A stretch of 32,429 nucleotides of DNA from Acaryochloris sp. IP29b_bin.137 (GTDB lineage: Bacteria; Cyanobacteriota; Cyanobacteriia; Thermosynechococcales; Thermosynechococcaceae): contig NZ_JANQOP010000236.1 of the NCBI RefSeq assembly GCF_028285745.1, forward strand, positions 1-32,429, written 5' to 3'. Under the pieces are notes generated by a model. It saw only the letters and a list, made by a program, of their open reading frames with translations, searched no databases and was not told the DNA's origin. The translations under genes were made by a program, and so were the position numbers. Of this stretch, positions 7,569-16,078 are shown in pieces; position 1 is the stretch's first letter, and each line of letters starts with the position of its first letter.

Positions 7569-7952
7569 ATGGCAACTGACACCGAAACGACGCCTTTGAC
7601 CGGCAAAGCACTCTTGCAAAAAGTTAAAGAACTTCAGCACTTGTCCCGCCGTGAAAAAGCCAAACGATGCGGATATTTCTCGATCACAAAGAATAATCAA
7701 ACCCGTGTCAACCTCGGCGAATTTCTCAACGCTGTGATTGAAGCGAGAGGAATCGATCTGAATCCAGATGGGTCCAAAGATGGACGTGGCCGTGAACCCA
7801 CTTATCGCGTCAGTGTCCATAAAAATGGCCAAATCGTTATTGGGTCAACCTATACTCAGGCCATGGGTTTAAAGCCAGGAGATGAGTTTTCGATTAAGCT
7901 AGGCTATAAACACATTCACCTGATTCAGGTAGATGCAGATGAAGACTTATAA
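7569..7952 (+). CDS. cyAbrB-family transcriptional regulator
   Basis: cyAbrB proteins are DNA-binding regulators nearly universal in cyanobacteria, acting on carbon/nitrogen balance, hydrogenase and stress genes. The 127-residue product begins with the family-typical LTGKALLQKVKEL segment (residues 10-22), continues with RREKAKRCGYFSITKNNQTRVNL, and ends in an AbrB-like swapped-hairpin domain (about residues 79-122: YRVSVHKNGQIVIGSTY, AMGLKPGDEFSIKLGYKHIHLIQ). In these proteins the AbrB domain is C-terminal, unlike Bacillus AbrB. Cyanobacteria usually have two clades, cyAbrB1 (Sll0359-type, CalA) and cyAbrB2 (Sll0822-type); I cannot decide between them by eye. The long upstream gap and leader hairpin suggest it is itself regulated. 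Confidence 0.92.
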   Translation: MATDTETTPLTGKALLQKVKELQHLSRREKAKRCGYFSITKNNQTRVNLGEFLNAVIEARGIDLNPDGSKDGRGREPTYRVSVHKNGQIVIGSTYTQAMGLKPGDEFSIKLGYKHIHLIQVDADEDL

Positions 7953-8085
7953 CAATTTGGTAAGACCTCATCGTGGATATATCCCAATGCTCTACGGGGC
8001 ACCATTTTCTGAGTCTTAAGAGAACTCAAATTCTGTGCTTGTCTCTGGAATAGCATCTTAACTAAACAGAAACTCTATCTACCCG

Positions 8086-9342
8086 TTAGTTAGGGTTTCT
8101 GTTGGCTTTAACCAGCATCACTGGGTTGAATGGATTCAACCTTGTAAGAGATGCAACTGGGACAGAACGTGCTAACTGGACCTGTAGGTATTCTAATGTC
8201 CAGTTCCGTTGATTAAACCAGTTCCCGATAATATGAAAATTTTCAAGCGTTGCCAGGCTCAAAACGATGACACCCTGGGGAGTCAGTCGTGTTTCGCAAT
8301 AATTTAGAATTTCATTCAGACGCCCTCCGCTTCCTCCAATAAAGATGCGATGAGGGGTTGGCAAATTGTGTAAAGCATCCGGTGCTTGCCCCTGAATGAT
8401 ATGGACATTGTTCACCGAAAAAAGTTCACAGTTTTGATGGATCAGTTGAGTACCTAATTCAGTTTTTTCTACAGCATAGATCTGCGAACTTGGAACCGTT
8501 CGGGCAATTTCTATTGCAACGGAACCCGTACCGGAACCAATATCCCATACCACTTGGTGCTTCTGGAGTTGTAATTCGGCTAATACGAGGATTCTAATTT
8601 CTCGTTTGGTCATTAATCCAGGGCGGTCAACAAATGTATAAAAACCCTGATCCGGTAGCCCAATCACCGGTGCAGATTCTGGATCGGATGTCGCTAGAGC
8701 CTTGTGGGCTTGGCGAAGCAAAATAACAACGTTTAAGGTCGAAAATTGACGATCGAGAAGTTGCTGAGGATTAAATTTTTGAATGCGCTCATTTTCGCCT
8801 TCTAGATTTTCACAGACCCAAAATTCATATTGGATGGGGATATTTAAACTGAGGAATAATTGCGCGATCGCAGCGGGGGTATGTTTGGGATCCGTAAGGA
8901 TCGCAATTTTGTCGATTCCTTTTTGCCATGCCTCAATAAGAGGCGTGAGGGAGCGACCATGAACACTAATCACCTCCGCATCTTGCCAGGGCACCTTGAG
9001 ACGATTAAAGGCAAGTTGTACAGAACTGAGGTACGGATGAAAAGAGAGTTGTTCCGGCTTGAACGTTTGCAGGAGTAGCCGCCCAAACCCAAAAAATAGT
9101 GGATCGCCTGAGGTCAAGACCACGACCAGGGGTTCAGGGCATTGCGCTAAATGGTCTTGCAGGGTCTGCAACCCCTGAGAAAAATCAGTTAGTACAATTC
9201 GCTCCCCTGGGTATGCAGGAAAGTAACCGAGGTGGCGTTCACTCCCCACTAAAGCAGTGGCTTGATCAATTAGGGTGTGCAAGGCTGTTGTCAACCCGTC
9301 TCGGCCCGAAAGCCCAATGCCAACCACGTGAATAGAAACCAT
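8086..9342 (-). CDS. cobL: Precorrin-6Y C5,15-methyltransferase (decarboxylating), CbiE-CbiT fusion
   Basis: CobL methylates C5 and C15 of precorrin-6Y and removes the acetate CO2 in corrin ring synthesis. The N-terminal half (about residues 1-200) is a CbiE-type tetrapyrrole methylase, seen from VSIHVVGIGLSG at the start and VVVLTSGDPLFFGFGR. The C-terminal half is CbiT, with the SAM loop WDIGSGTGSVAIEIA, FIGGSGGRLNEIL and the PGLMTKREIR linker before it. I chose the ATG at 9342 because its A overlaps the last base of the cobH stop (TAATG), a usual sign of translational coupling, and the protein then starts exactly at the first CbiE strand; an ATG at 9366 would add eight residues. Both domains look intact. 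No cobalamin riboswitch is seen upstream of the pair. Confidence 0.91.
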   Translation of the reverse strand: MVSIHVVGIGLSGRDGLTTALHTLIDQATALVGSERHLGYFPAYPGERIVLTDFSQGLQTLQDHLAQCPEPLVVVLTSGDPLFFGFGRLLLQTFKPEQLSFHPYLSSVQLAFNRLKVPWQDAEVISVHGRSLTPLIEAWQKGIDKIAILTDPKHTPAAIAQLFLSLNIPIQYEFWVCENLEGENERIQKFNPQQLLDRQFSTLNVVILLRQAHKALATSDPESAPVIGLPDQGFYTFVDRPGLMTKREIRILVLAELQLQKHQVVWDIGSGTGSVAIEIARTVPSSQIYAVEKTELGTQLIHQNCELFSVNNVHIIQGQAPDALHNLPTPHRIFIGGSGGRLNEILNYCETRLTPQGVIVLSLATLENFHIIGNWFNQRNWTLEYLQVQLARSVPVASLTRLNPFNPVMLVKANRNPN

Positions 9343-9962
9343 TAGTGGACGGTCCTTTGTTGCCATGCCAGCGTTAACAACGCATTGACAATAGCGGCTG
9401 CAACAGGCGACCCTCCTTTCCTTCCTTCGGTGCGGATGTGAGGGAGTCCCGATGTGGCTAGGGCCTCTTTAGCCTCCAGAACACCAATAAAACCCACTGG
9501 CACCCCAATAATCAAAGGCGGAGATTGAGCGGCTACTGTCAGTTGTTGGCAGAGCGCTAATAATGCCGTCGGGGCATTGCCAACCACATATACTGCCTCT
9601 GGATAAGCTTGAGTACAGTGAAGCATTCCAGCCGCCGTTCGAGTTTGGCCTGGGAGGGGAGACTGGCCGGCTTCAACCGCAGTAATCACGGGATTCTGAA
9701 AGGTTTGTTGAACCACAGTTTGAATCCCCATGGAGACCATCTGCACATCTGTGACGATAGGAATACCAGCTGCTAGTGCGGCAGTTGCGGTCGAAATAAC
9801 CTCTGCACTAAAGCGCAAGAGCGTTAAAAACTCGAAATCAGCCGTACTGTGGATAACACGACGCACAACCTGGTACTGGTCATCTGAAAAATGGTGAGCC
9901 CCAATTTCTCGATCAATGGTGGCAAAGCTCTGCCGCAGAATGGGGTGAAGATGAAGGGTCAT
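9342..9962 (-). CDS. cobH: Precorrin-8X methylmutase
   Basis: CobH/CbiC moves a methyl group from C11 to C12 to form hydrogenobyrinate (or cobyrinate in the cobalt-early route). The 206-residue product has the family length. The catalytic histidine is His38 in RRVIHSTADFEF. Other family segments are ITDVQM-like PIVTDVQMVSMGI, VVGNAPTALLAL, and PPLIIGVPVGFIGVLEAKEAL with the C-terminal TEGRKGGSPVAAAIVNALL. It is the first gene of a two-gene minus-strand unit, its stop overlapping the cobL start by one base. It diverges from holA across 178 bases, which hold both promoters; I see no B12-box there. Confidence 0.93.
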   Translation of the reverse strand: MTLHLHPILRQSFATIDREIGAHHFSDDQYQVVRRVIHSTADFEFLTLLRFSAEVISTATAALAAGIPIVTDVQMVSMGIQTVVQQTFQNPVITAVEAGQSPLPGQTRTAAGMLHCTQAYPEAVYVVGNAPTALLALCQQLTVAAQSPPLIIGVPVGFIGVLEAKEALATSGLPHIRTEGRKGGSPVAAAIVNALLTLAWQQRTVH

Positions 9963-10140
9963 GTCTCTAGGACATCAAAACGCAATACCCTACTCTACTG
10001 TGATTCCAGCTCAGCTATTTGCAAAGATTGCTGAGGAGGGTCCTGCAGGATATTGATAAAGGGTATGCTCATTTCAAAGTGGAAGGAAATAGCACGTTCT
10101 CAGCCACCCTTATCCTGCGTATTGTTGGACTACAGCGACT

Positions 10141-11154
10141 ATGCCCGTTTACCTATACTGGGGAGAGGACACCTATCGCTTGTCAAAAGCGGTTCAATCG
10201 CTGCAGCAACAAGTCTTAGACCCAGATTGGCGTAGTTTCAATCTGGACAAAGTAGATATCTCTCCAGGCCCAGAAGGTCTAGCACAAGTCATTCAAGGTC
10301 TCAATCAAGCCATGACACCGCCGTTTGGTTTGGGCGATCGCCTAGTATGGCTGCTTAACCCCCTAATAGGCGCAACTGCTGATCTGCTGCCAGAATTTGA
10401 ACGAACGCTTTCGGCTTTGCCCTCCTGTTCCCACCTATTATTGACTCAAACGACTAAACCCGACGGTCGGAGCAAGCTGACAAAGCTGCTGCAAAAAGAG
10501 GCCCAGGTCACCGAGTTTGCCCTAATCCCCCCCTGGAAAACAGCCCAGATCGTGCAGATGGTCAAGCAGGCCGCCCACGATCTGGAGGTGCATTTAACGC
10601 GGGCAGCGGGTGAACATCTGGCAGATGCCGTAGGTAATGATACTCGCCGTCTCTATGGAGAGCTAGAGAAGTTAAAGCTTTACGCTCTATCACTCACTGG
10701 ATCAAACCAACGGCTCGGTATTGATGTGGTCCAACAATTGGTCTCTTCCTCCACCCAGAGCAGTTTGCAGTTAGCTGAGACGATTCGCCAGGGACAGACA
10801 GATCAAGCGCTGGGGTTAGTGGCCGCGCTATTGACGTTAAATGAACCGAGCTTGAAAATTGTGGCGACGCTCACGCGGCAATTTCGCACCTGGCTATGGG
10901 TCAAACTGATGGTGGTGTCGGGTGAACCAGATGATCGGGAGATCGCACGGGTTGCTGAGATCGGGAACCCAAAACGAATCTATTTTCTCAGACAGGACGT
11001 CCAAGATGTGAGCGGCTGGCAATTACGCCAAGTTTTGGCTTGCCTGCTAGATCTAGAAGTTGCCCTGAAGCAAGGGGAGGAGGCCCGTTCGACCTTGATG
11101 ACTCACGTGGTGGAAATGAGCCAACTCTGCCAACGCGATCCAGAAGCCCCTTAG
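10141..11154 (+). CDS. holA: DNA polymerase III subunit delta
   Basis: HolA is the clamp-loader subunit that opens the beta sliding clamp. The 337-residue product matches the family length and begins with the usual MPVYLYWGEDTYRLSKAVQSL. Later features are the FGLGDRLVWL strand, SHLLLTQTTKPDGRSKLTKLLQK, the GNDTRRLYGELEKLKLYA helix in the middle domain, and a helical C-terminal domain with LNEPSLKIVATLTRQFRTWLW. As expected for delta, there is no functional P-loop. The ATG at 10141 has no strong Shine-Dalgarno sequence, which is common here. It diverges from cobH and is not clearly in an operon. Confidence 0.91.
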   Translation: MPVYLYWGEDTYRLSKAVQSLQQQVLDPDWRSFNLDKVDISPGPEGLAQVIQGLNQAMTPPFGLGDRLVWLLNPLIGATADLLPEFERTLSALPSCSHLLLTQTTKPDGRSKLTKLLQKEAQVTEFALIPPWKTAQIVQMVKQAAHDLEVHLTRAAGEHLADAVGNDTRRLYGELEKLKLYALSLTGSNQRLGIDVVQQLVSSSTQSSLQLAETIRQGQTDQALGLVAALLTLNEPSLKIVATLTRQFRTWLWVKLMVVSGEPDDREIARVAEIGNPKRIYFLRQDVQDVSGWQLRQVLACLLDLEVALKQGEEARSTLMTHVVEMSQLCQRDPEAP

Positions 11155-11253
11155 GGCGAGAAGCCTAGAAAAGGTGACGATCCACCCATCGTGCACGCCA
11201 GAAATTAGCAATTCCATCAAAGTTGGAACTTCCCCAGTAAAAAATGATTCAAG

Positions 11254-11778
11254 ATGGTTATACCGACACTCAATCCAAGCTTGTTGGAATTATTAGGGTT
11301 CATGTCAACGTTTACACGGCCAACATCCATGATCAAACCTCTCGTCAACACTCGTTTGGGTTGGGTGTTGCTCTTAACAGCCTGTAGTTGGTGGAGTGGT
11401 TGGGTACCCAGTCTCTCTGGGGGAGGGACAATGCTCACTTGGGCCTCAACTGCAATGGCTCAGAATCGATCCAACTATAAAAAGTTATTGGGTAATTATG
11501 CAGAGGCTATTTTGCAAATGGAGCCGCTGAGATTGCAGTCTTACCAGCAGGTCCAGCAAATTATGGGAGGCACGCTACCTAAAAATGTTTGTAAGCAGTC
11601 TGATTTAGTTGTCCCGGTGAACAATATTTGCGATCGCTTCTTCAACGAGTCCGCCGAAATTATTCGTCGTCACGGTTTAACCTTAACTGACTTTAACGCC
11701 ATCACTGAAGAAGTGCGGAGAAATAAAACCCTCAAAAATCAGCTCGATGAAGAACTGATCCGCCGCAAGCGTAACTAA
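11254..11778 (+). CDS. Exported DUF4168-like protein
   Basis: The protein has an N-terminal export signal ending in AMAQ, followed by an all-helical mature domain. Segments YAEAILQMEPLRLQSYQQVQ, ICDRFFNESAEIIRRHGLTLTDFNAITEEVR and a closing NQLDEELIRRKR resemble the DUF4168 fold found in cyanobacterial and proteobacterial secreted proteins; function is unknown. Start is uncertain: 11254 gives 174 residues, while ATGs at 11302 and 11329 give shorter and more normal signal peptides, the last starting MIKPLVNTRLGWVLLL. Two cysteines in the mature part (KNVCKQ and NNICDR) could form a disulfide. It stands alone between holA and the binding-protein gene. Confidence 0.7.
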   Translation: MVIPTLNPSLLELLGFMSTFTRPTSMIKPLVNTRLGWVLLLTACSWWSGWVPSLSGGGTMLTWASTAMAQNRSNYKKLLGNYAEAILQMEPLRLQSYQQVQQIMGGTLPKNVCKQSDLVVPVNNICDRFFNESAEIIRRHGLTLTDFNAITEEVRRNKTLKNQLDEELIRRKRN

Positions 11779-11889
11779 CGTTCTCGATCAGGGCTGCGGT
11801 CCCATGTTCGCTGATCCAGGCTTGTCTTCCAGACGGAAAGTGAAATAATAGCTACACAGGTTGGTTAAAGGTAAAGGGTTATCTCTCAG

Positions 11890-12825
11890 TTGGTCAAATT
11901 TTCTCGAACGTTTTGGGGGCGGTTGGTATCCTTCGTTGCGATCGCTCTAGTGGCTTGTTTTACCGTGGTTGCTTGCCAAGTCGGTAGTGGTGATCGGCCC
12001 ACCACCAATGTGATTCGGGTCGGATCCAAAGATTTTACAGAGCAGTTTATTTTGGGTGAGCTCTATGCACAACTCTTGGAAGCCCAAGGTCTGCCCGTCG
12101 AACGAAAATTTAATTTAGGTGGGACACCCATTGCCCAGGCAGGCTTATTAAAAGGAGACATTGACCTCTATCCGGAATATACGGGGACAGCTTTACTGAC
12201 CATTTTGAAGCAACCCGGTAACGGGGATCCTCAACAAGTGTTTGATACTGTCGCCTCAGCCTATGAGGAAGACTACAACTTGGTATGGCTCAATCCAGCC
12301 CCCATGAACAATACCCAAGCATTGGTGGTCACGGCTAAAACAGCAAAACAGTACCAATTGAAAACGATCTCTGACTTGGTCAACCAAGCGAGCAAATTGC
12401 GCATGATTGGTCCGCCGGAATTTGAAGCGAGGGAAGATGGATTGCCAGGGTTGAAATCGGCCTATGGAGACTTTAAGCTTAAAGCCTACATTGCAACTGA
12501 TTCAGGCTTACGTTATCAGGCTTTGACCTCAGATCAGGCAGATGTTGTCGTTGGTTTTGGTACCGATGGAGAAATTAATGCCCTAAATTTGGTTGTGCTA
12601 GAAGATGATCAGGGCCTATTCCCCCCCTATCAAGTCGCACCCGTCGTTCGTCAACCTGTACTGGAGACCTATACTAATATCAAAAGCGCACTCAATGCTC
12701 TAGCACCCCAGCTGACCGATGACACGATGCGTCGCCTCAATTACGAGGTGAGTGGCAATCGCCAAGAACCTCGCACCGTCGCTCAGCAATTCTTACAGGA
12801 AACGGGGTTGCTTTCTTCCGCCTAG
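11890..12825 (+). CDS. Glycine betaine/choline-type ABC transporter substrate-binding lipoprotein
   Basis: The product belongs to the OpuAC/ProX-YehZ type of osmoprotectant binding proteins. The leader has basic residues, a hydrophobic stretch and a lipobox-like Thr-Val-Val-Ala-Cys with Cys29, indicating a lipid-anchored periplasmic protein. Family segments are IRVGSKDFTEQFILGELYAQLLE, GDIDLYPEYTGTALL, and DVVVGFGTDGEINALNLVVLEDDQGLFPPYQVAPVV. Of 311 residues, the mature part is about 280, normal for the family. The start is a TTG at 11890, the only plausible one, preceded by an AAGGG at about 13 bases. No permease or ATPase gene lies in the window, so it must work with components encoded elsewhere. 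Betaine or glucosylglycerate-type ligands are guesses. Confidence 0.87.
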   Translation: MVKFSRTFWGRLVSFVAIALVACFTVVACQVGSGDRPTTNVIRVGSKDFTEQFILGELYAQLLEAQGLPVERKFNLGGTPIAQAGLLKGDIDLYPEYTGTALLTILKQPGNGDPQQVFDTVASAYEEDYNLVWLNPAPMNNTQALVVTAKTAKQYQLKTISDLVNQASKLRMIGPPEFEAREDGLPGLKSAYGDFKLKAYIATDSGLRYQALTSDQADVVVGFGTDGEINALNLVVLEDDQGLFPPYQVAPVVRQPVLETYTNIKSALNALAPQLTDDTMRRLNYEVSGNRQEPRTVAQQFLQETGLLSSA

Positions 12826-12846
12826 AGGTTTGGCACTGCTGCGGTT

Positions 12847-13452
12847 ATGGATATTCCCCTTCACTCCACGACAACCGATCCGGACAAGGTTGTATCCTTC
12901 CCCCTTTCAGGCCCAACCCAACCGAGTCGTTCCCAGCTTGATAATATAAAAGCTCAGCTAGACCTGGTTCTTTTGGCGCTGGAAGCGCTAGTCGGTATTG
13001 GTTCTGAAGCCGTTTTGCAAGCTGCTGCTGATCTGAACCTGCAAGCCGTTGTTGGCGATAGAGTGGCTCTGTGGCGATTGCGGCAGTCTAATCCCTTGCG
13101 ACGAGGAACAGGGGGACGGAAGAAATTAGATATTGAAGAAGCCCGGTCATTGGTGATGATCAGTTGCCACCTGGCGCAGCAACATCAAGCCACCATCCGA
13201 GAAGCGGTTGAGCGATTGGAAGACCTTGCCGAGACGCAGCGTCAGCCGCATCATGTGGCCCAGCTAGGCGATTATCTCGATAACTTCACCAATACCTACC
13301 AAGATCGAATGGCAGAAGATGCCCTATCAACCGATGCCCTATCGGATTTGGCCTTAAAGTTACTAATAGATTTGCTATTCTATAGCAACAGCCAAGGCCC
13401 ACGGCGGTTATGGATGGCTTTGCTCGATCGCGCCAATCATCCAACAGAATAA
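12847..13452 (+). CDS. DUF3038 family protein
   Basis: This 201-residue soluble protein matches the cyanobacteria-restricted DUF3038 family by its core: LDNIKAQLDLVLLALEALVGIGSEAVLQAA, then VALWRLRQSNPLRR and EEARSLVMISCHLAQQHQATIREAVERLE, all helical. The C-terminal segment ends LLFYSNSQGPRRLWMALLDR. Function is unknown. It follows the binding-protein gene by 21 bases and precedes the DUF4335 gene by 65. The DUF3038-DUF4335 order is, to my knowledge, widely kept in cyanobacteria, which argues for a joint role. Confidence 0.82.
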   Translation: MDIPLHSTTTDPDKVVSFPLSGPTQPSRSQLDNIKAQLDLVLLALEALVGIGSEAVLQAAADLNLQAVVGDRVALWRLRQSNPLRRGTGGRKKLDIEEARSLVMISCHLAQQHQATIREAVERLEDLAETQRQPHHVAQLGDYLDNFTNTYQDRMAEDALSTDALSDLALKLLIDLLFYSNSQGPRRLWMALLDRANHPTE

Positions 13453-13517
13453 GCAATTCCCCCAGTTACCAGTCGATGTCCATGGATGGATCCTGGGCGG
13501 TCACCCAGTCTTAGCGT

Positions 13518-15059
13518 ATGCCTTCAATTTCCCGACAATATCACCCTCTCAGTTGCAGTCTAGAGATTACGGCTCAAACCTCACCGTTATCCCGGTGGGC
13601 CGGTCGACCTATTCTGAAATCTGTGAATTTTTTGCTGAGTTTTCGGGAGTTGCCTGGGCAAAATCAAGAGCCGTTGGAGATTCGAGGAAATCATCAACAA
13701 CTGCAACTTCTCTCGGAGACGGTGACCCACTATGTGCAGGAACGGTTGGGACAATCCCTAACCACTGCTTCGGGCAATCCCGCTATTGAAATGACTGCTG
13801 CGGACACAACTCCTGCATCTAAAGCTGACACGACGCCCTCACAACTTTACCTTCGCCCTCGAAGTTTGGTCACCCATGACCTGGTACTGGGATCCTTATC
13901 AACGAATGCCGAGCATCAAACCGTTTCCCTAAAAGCAACTCAATTATTTGATTTAGTCTCAGCTTTAGATGATTGTACGGCTGAGTTAGAGGTGCTCCCC
14001 CTCTCCACGCCTAGCCAACGACCCGCAATACCCGTATGGGCAAGCAGTGCAGCAGTTATTGTATTGATGTTGGGGGTTTCAACTGCCACTCTCCAGCTGA
14101 CCCGCCAGAACCCAGCAGACCAACGCGAACGAGTCACTTCTACAGACCCCAGTGATGTCGATACGCCTTCCCGCCCCTCAGCTAAGGGACTTGCTTCAGC
14201 TCCCAAGGGCAACACCACGCCCCACCCCTCCCTTTCACAACCCTCTAACACGCCTGGGCTTAGATCTACTCCTGCAGCTGAGTCCAAGCGACGTGATCCA
14301 GAAGCCCCAGCGAAACTCAAGCAACCCTCTCCACCGATTGTGGCGAGTGCCCCTCGACCAGAAACGATCCCCTCATCTATCCCTTCCAAACCGCAAATAG
14401 AAAACGAAACCCTCAACAACCGACCGGCTCCCCCACCTCAGAAAGACAAGGCATTGGCGGATCAACGCTTAGGGAATCAGCAGCCAAATGATCAGAGTGC
14501 AAATAAACGGTTACGGGAACCCGTCGCAGTTGCTCCCTCCACTGGTGCTGAGGTTTCACAGAAACGGACCTCTAGTCCTCGCCCAGCGGCAGCCCCACCT
14601 CCTCGACCTGCAGCAGAACCTGCCCCCAAACCGACTGCTGACAGCAGCATTACCGCATCCGAATTACAAGAAGCAGATCGCTTCAATGGTCGCAGCATCC
14701 CACAACGCTCGGTCGATCCGCTCGGCCAGCAAGCGCCCGAGAGCGTGGCTGAGTCCGCCTACGTTAGGCCTCAAACGGCTCATCTTCAAAATATTCGTCA
14801 ATACCTGAGCCCACGCTGGCAGGCCCCCTTAGGGCTGACCCAGCCCTTAAAATATCAGCTCACCTTGAATCCCAATGGCTCCCTCCAGCAAGTCAAACCG
14901 TTAGATTCAGTGGCAGCTCAATACTTGGATCAAGTGCCGTTGCCTGCGGTCAACCAACCGTTTATTGCGCCTTTACAACCCTCTCAAACGACTCAAGTTC
15001 GGCTAATCTTAAAGCCTGATGGCGTTGTGCAACTAATGGAGGGTGCATCCGCCCCATAA
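13518..15059 (+). CDS. DUF4335 family membrane-anchored protein with Pro-rich linker
   Basis: The N-terminal 160 residues match DUF4335 (IRRQYHPLSCSLEI-like start, LSFRELPGQNQEPLEIRGNHQQLQLL, QTVSLKATQLFDLVSALDDC). One membrane helix follows (about 171-194, IPVWASSAAVIVLMLGVSTATLQL). A linker of roughly 210 residues (200-410) is rich in Pro, Ala, Ser and charged residues and is probably disordered. The last 90 residues (YLSPRWQAPLGLTQPLKYQLTLNPNGSLQQVKPL, then a PLP segment and RLILKPDGVVQL) resemble a TonB C-terminal-like fold. The layout, cytosolic head, one helix, long Pro-rich arm and small end domain, recalls TonB/TolA-type envelope-spanning proteins, but no function is known. It ends two bases before dusA. 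Confidence 0.8.
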   Translation: MPSISRQYHPLSCSLEITAQTSPLSRWAGRPILKSVNFLLSFRELPGQNQEPLEIRGNHQQLQLLSETVTHYVQERLGQSLTTASGNPAIEMTAADTTPASKADTTPSQLYLRPRSLVTHDLVLGSLSTNAEHQTVSLKATQLFDLVSALDDCTAELEVLPLSTPSQRPAIPVWASSAAVIVLMLGVSTATLQLTRQNPADQRERVTSTDPSDVDTPSRPSAKGLASAPKGNTTPHPSLSQPSNTPGLRSTPAAESKRRDPEAPAKLKQPSPPIVASAPRPETIPSSIPSKPQIENETLNNRPAPPPQKDKALADQRLGNQQPNDQSANKRLREPVAVAPSTGAEVSQKRTSSPRPAAAPPPRPAAEPAPKPTADSSITASELQEADRFNGRSIPQRSVDPLGQQAPESVAESAYVRPQTAHLQNIRQYLSPRWQAPLGLTQPLKYQLTLNPNGSLQQVKPLDSVAAQYLDQVPLPAVNQPFIAPLQPSQTTQVRLILKPDGVVQLMEGASAP

Positions 15060-15061
15060 AG

Positions 15062-16078
15062 ATGGCTTTTTTATCTCCCTCAGAGCGTCAATATCCCGTT
15101 AGCGTAGCGCCCATGATGGATCGCACGGATCGGCATTTTCGCTATTTTATGCGACAAATCACTCAACAGACGTTGCTCTACACAGAGATGGTGACCAGTG
15201 CTGCTATTTTGAATGGTGATCGTCATCATCTCCTCGACTTTTCTGCGATTGAAAAACCCTTGGTGCTGCAGGTCGGTGGAGATAATCCCCAAGATTTAGC
15301 TGAATGTGCCCGAATCGCGACCGATTGGGGATATGACGAAATTAACCTGAACGTCGGTTGTCCCAGTAGCCGGGTTCAGGAGGGGCACTTTGGTGCCTGT
15401 TTGATGGCGAAACCTGAGCGGGTTGCTGCTTGCGTGGAAGCCATGAGGCAGGCAACCGATTTACCGGTATCCGTGAAGCATCGGATTGGGATTGATGAGT
15501 GCGATCTCTACGACGATATGGCCCACTTCGTCCAAACCGTTGCTGCTGCAGGCTGCCAAATTTTTAGTGTTCATGCCCGTAAGGCCTGGCTCCAAGGCTT
15601 AAGCCCTAAGGAAAATCGCGATATTCCACCTTTGCGCTACAAGGACGTTCATCGACTTAAGCAAGCCTTTCCCCATCTTTGGATTGAAATCAATGGCGGA
15701 TTTACCCAGTTATTTCAGGTGCAAGAGCAATTACAGGCGGTAGATGCGGTGATGATTGGCCGGGCGGCTTACGATAATCCTTATCTCTTTGCCACTGTTG
15801 ATCGTGAGTTTTATGGGCGAAAGACTCTGGTCCCCTCCAGGCTACAAGTTGCGAAAGCCATGATGGTCTATCTAGATAGATGGAAGTCCAAAGGGCTCTT
15901 AAAGCCTCATGCCATTACTCGCCATATGCTGCAATTGTTCTCGGGTCAACCGGGGAGCCGAGCCTGGAAACGAACTTTAACCGAGCAGGGCTGTCGGCCT
16001 GAGGCTGGGCCAGAAATCATTGCCAAGGCGTTGGAGGAAGTCCTGGCAACGGCAGCAACGGTCTCCTTACCCCCCTAA
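15062..16078 (+). CDS. dusA: tRNA-dihydrouridine(20/20a) synthase
   Basis: DusA reduces uridine 20 and 20a in the tRNA D-loop using FMN and NADPH. The 338-residue protein has the flavin barrel motifs VAPMMDRTDRHFRYFMR (residues 15-31), LLYTEMV, PLVLQVGGDNPQDLA, INLNVGCPS near 95-102 and GHFGACLM with the catalytic cysteine Cys113, then VSVKHRIGID, FSVHARKAW, INGG and VMIGRAAYDNPYLF. These are DusA rather than DusB/C features (GxxxNP end and AYDNPYLF). It begins two bases after the DUF4335 stop, suggesting coupling, and its stop overlaps the stop of the convergent CheW gene by four bases. Confidence 0.93.
   Translation: MAFLSPSERQYPVSVAPMMDRTDRHFRYFMRQITQQTLLYTEMVTSAAILNGDRHHLLDFSAIEKPLVLQVGGDNPQDLAECARIATDWGYDEINLNVGCPSSRVQEGHFGACLMAKPERVAACVEAMRQATDLPVSVKHRIGIDECDLYDDMAHFVQTVAAAGCQIFSVHARKAWLQGLSPKENRDIPPLRYKDVHRLKQAFPHLWIEINGGFTQLFQVQEQLQAVDAVMIGRAAYDNPYLFATVDREFYGRKTLVPSRLQVAKAMMVYLDRWKSKGLLKPHAITRHMLQLFSGQPGSRAWKRTLTEQGCRPEAGPEIIAKALEEVLATAATVSLPP

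Noticed and set aside
9963-10140. Cobalamin riboswitch ahead of cobH
   Set aside because: A CAGCCACCC stretch recalls the B12 box, but it is on the wrong strand and no other riboswitch core elements are seen.
13940-14419. 159-codon minus-strand frame opposite the DUF4335 linker
   Set aside because: It is Gly/Ser/Glu-rich as the complement of a Pro-rich repeat-like region, so it is a compositional shadow.
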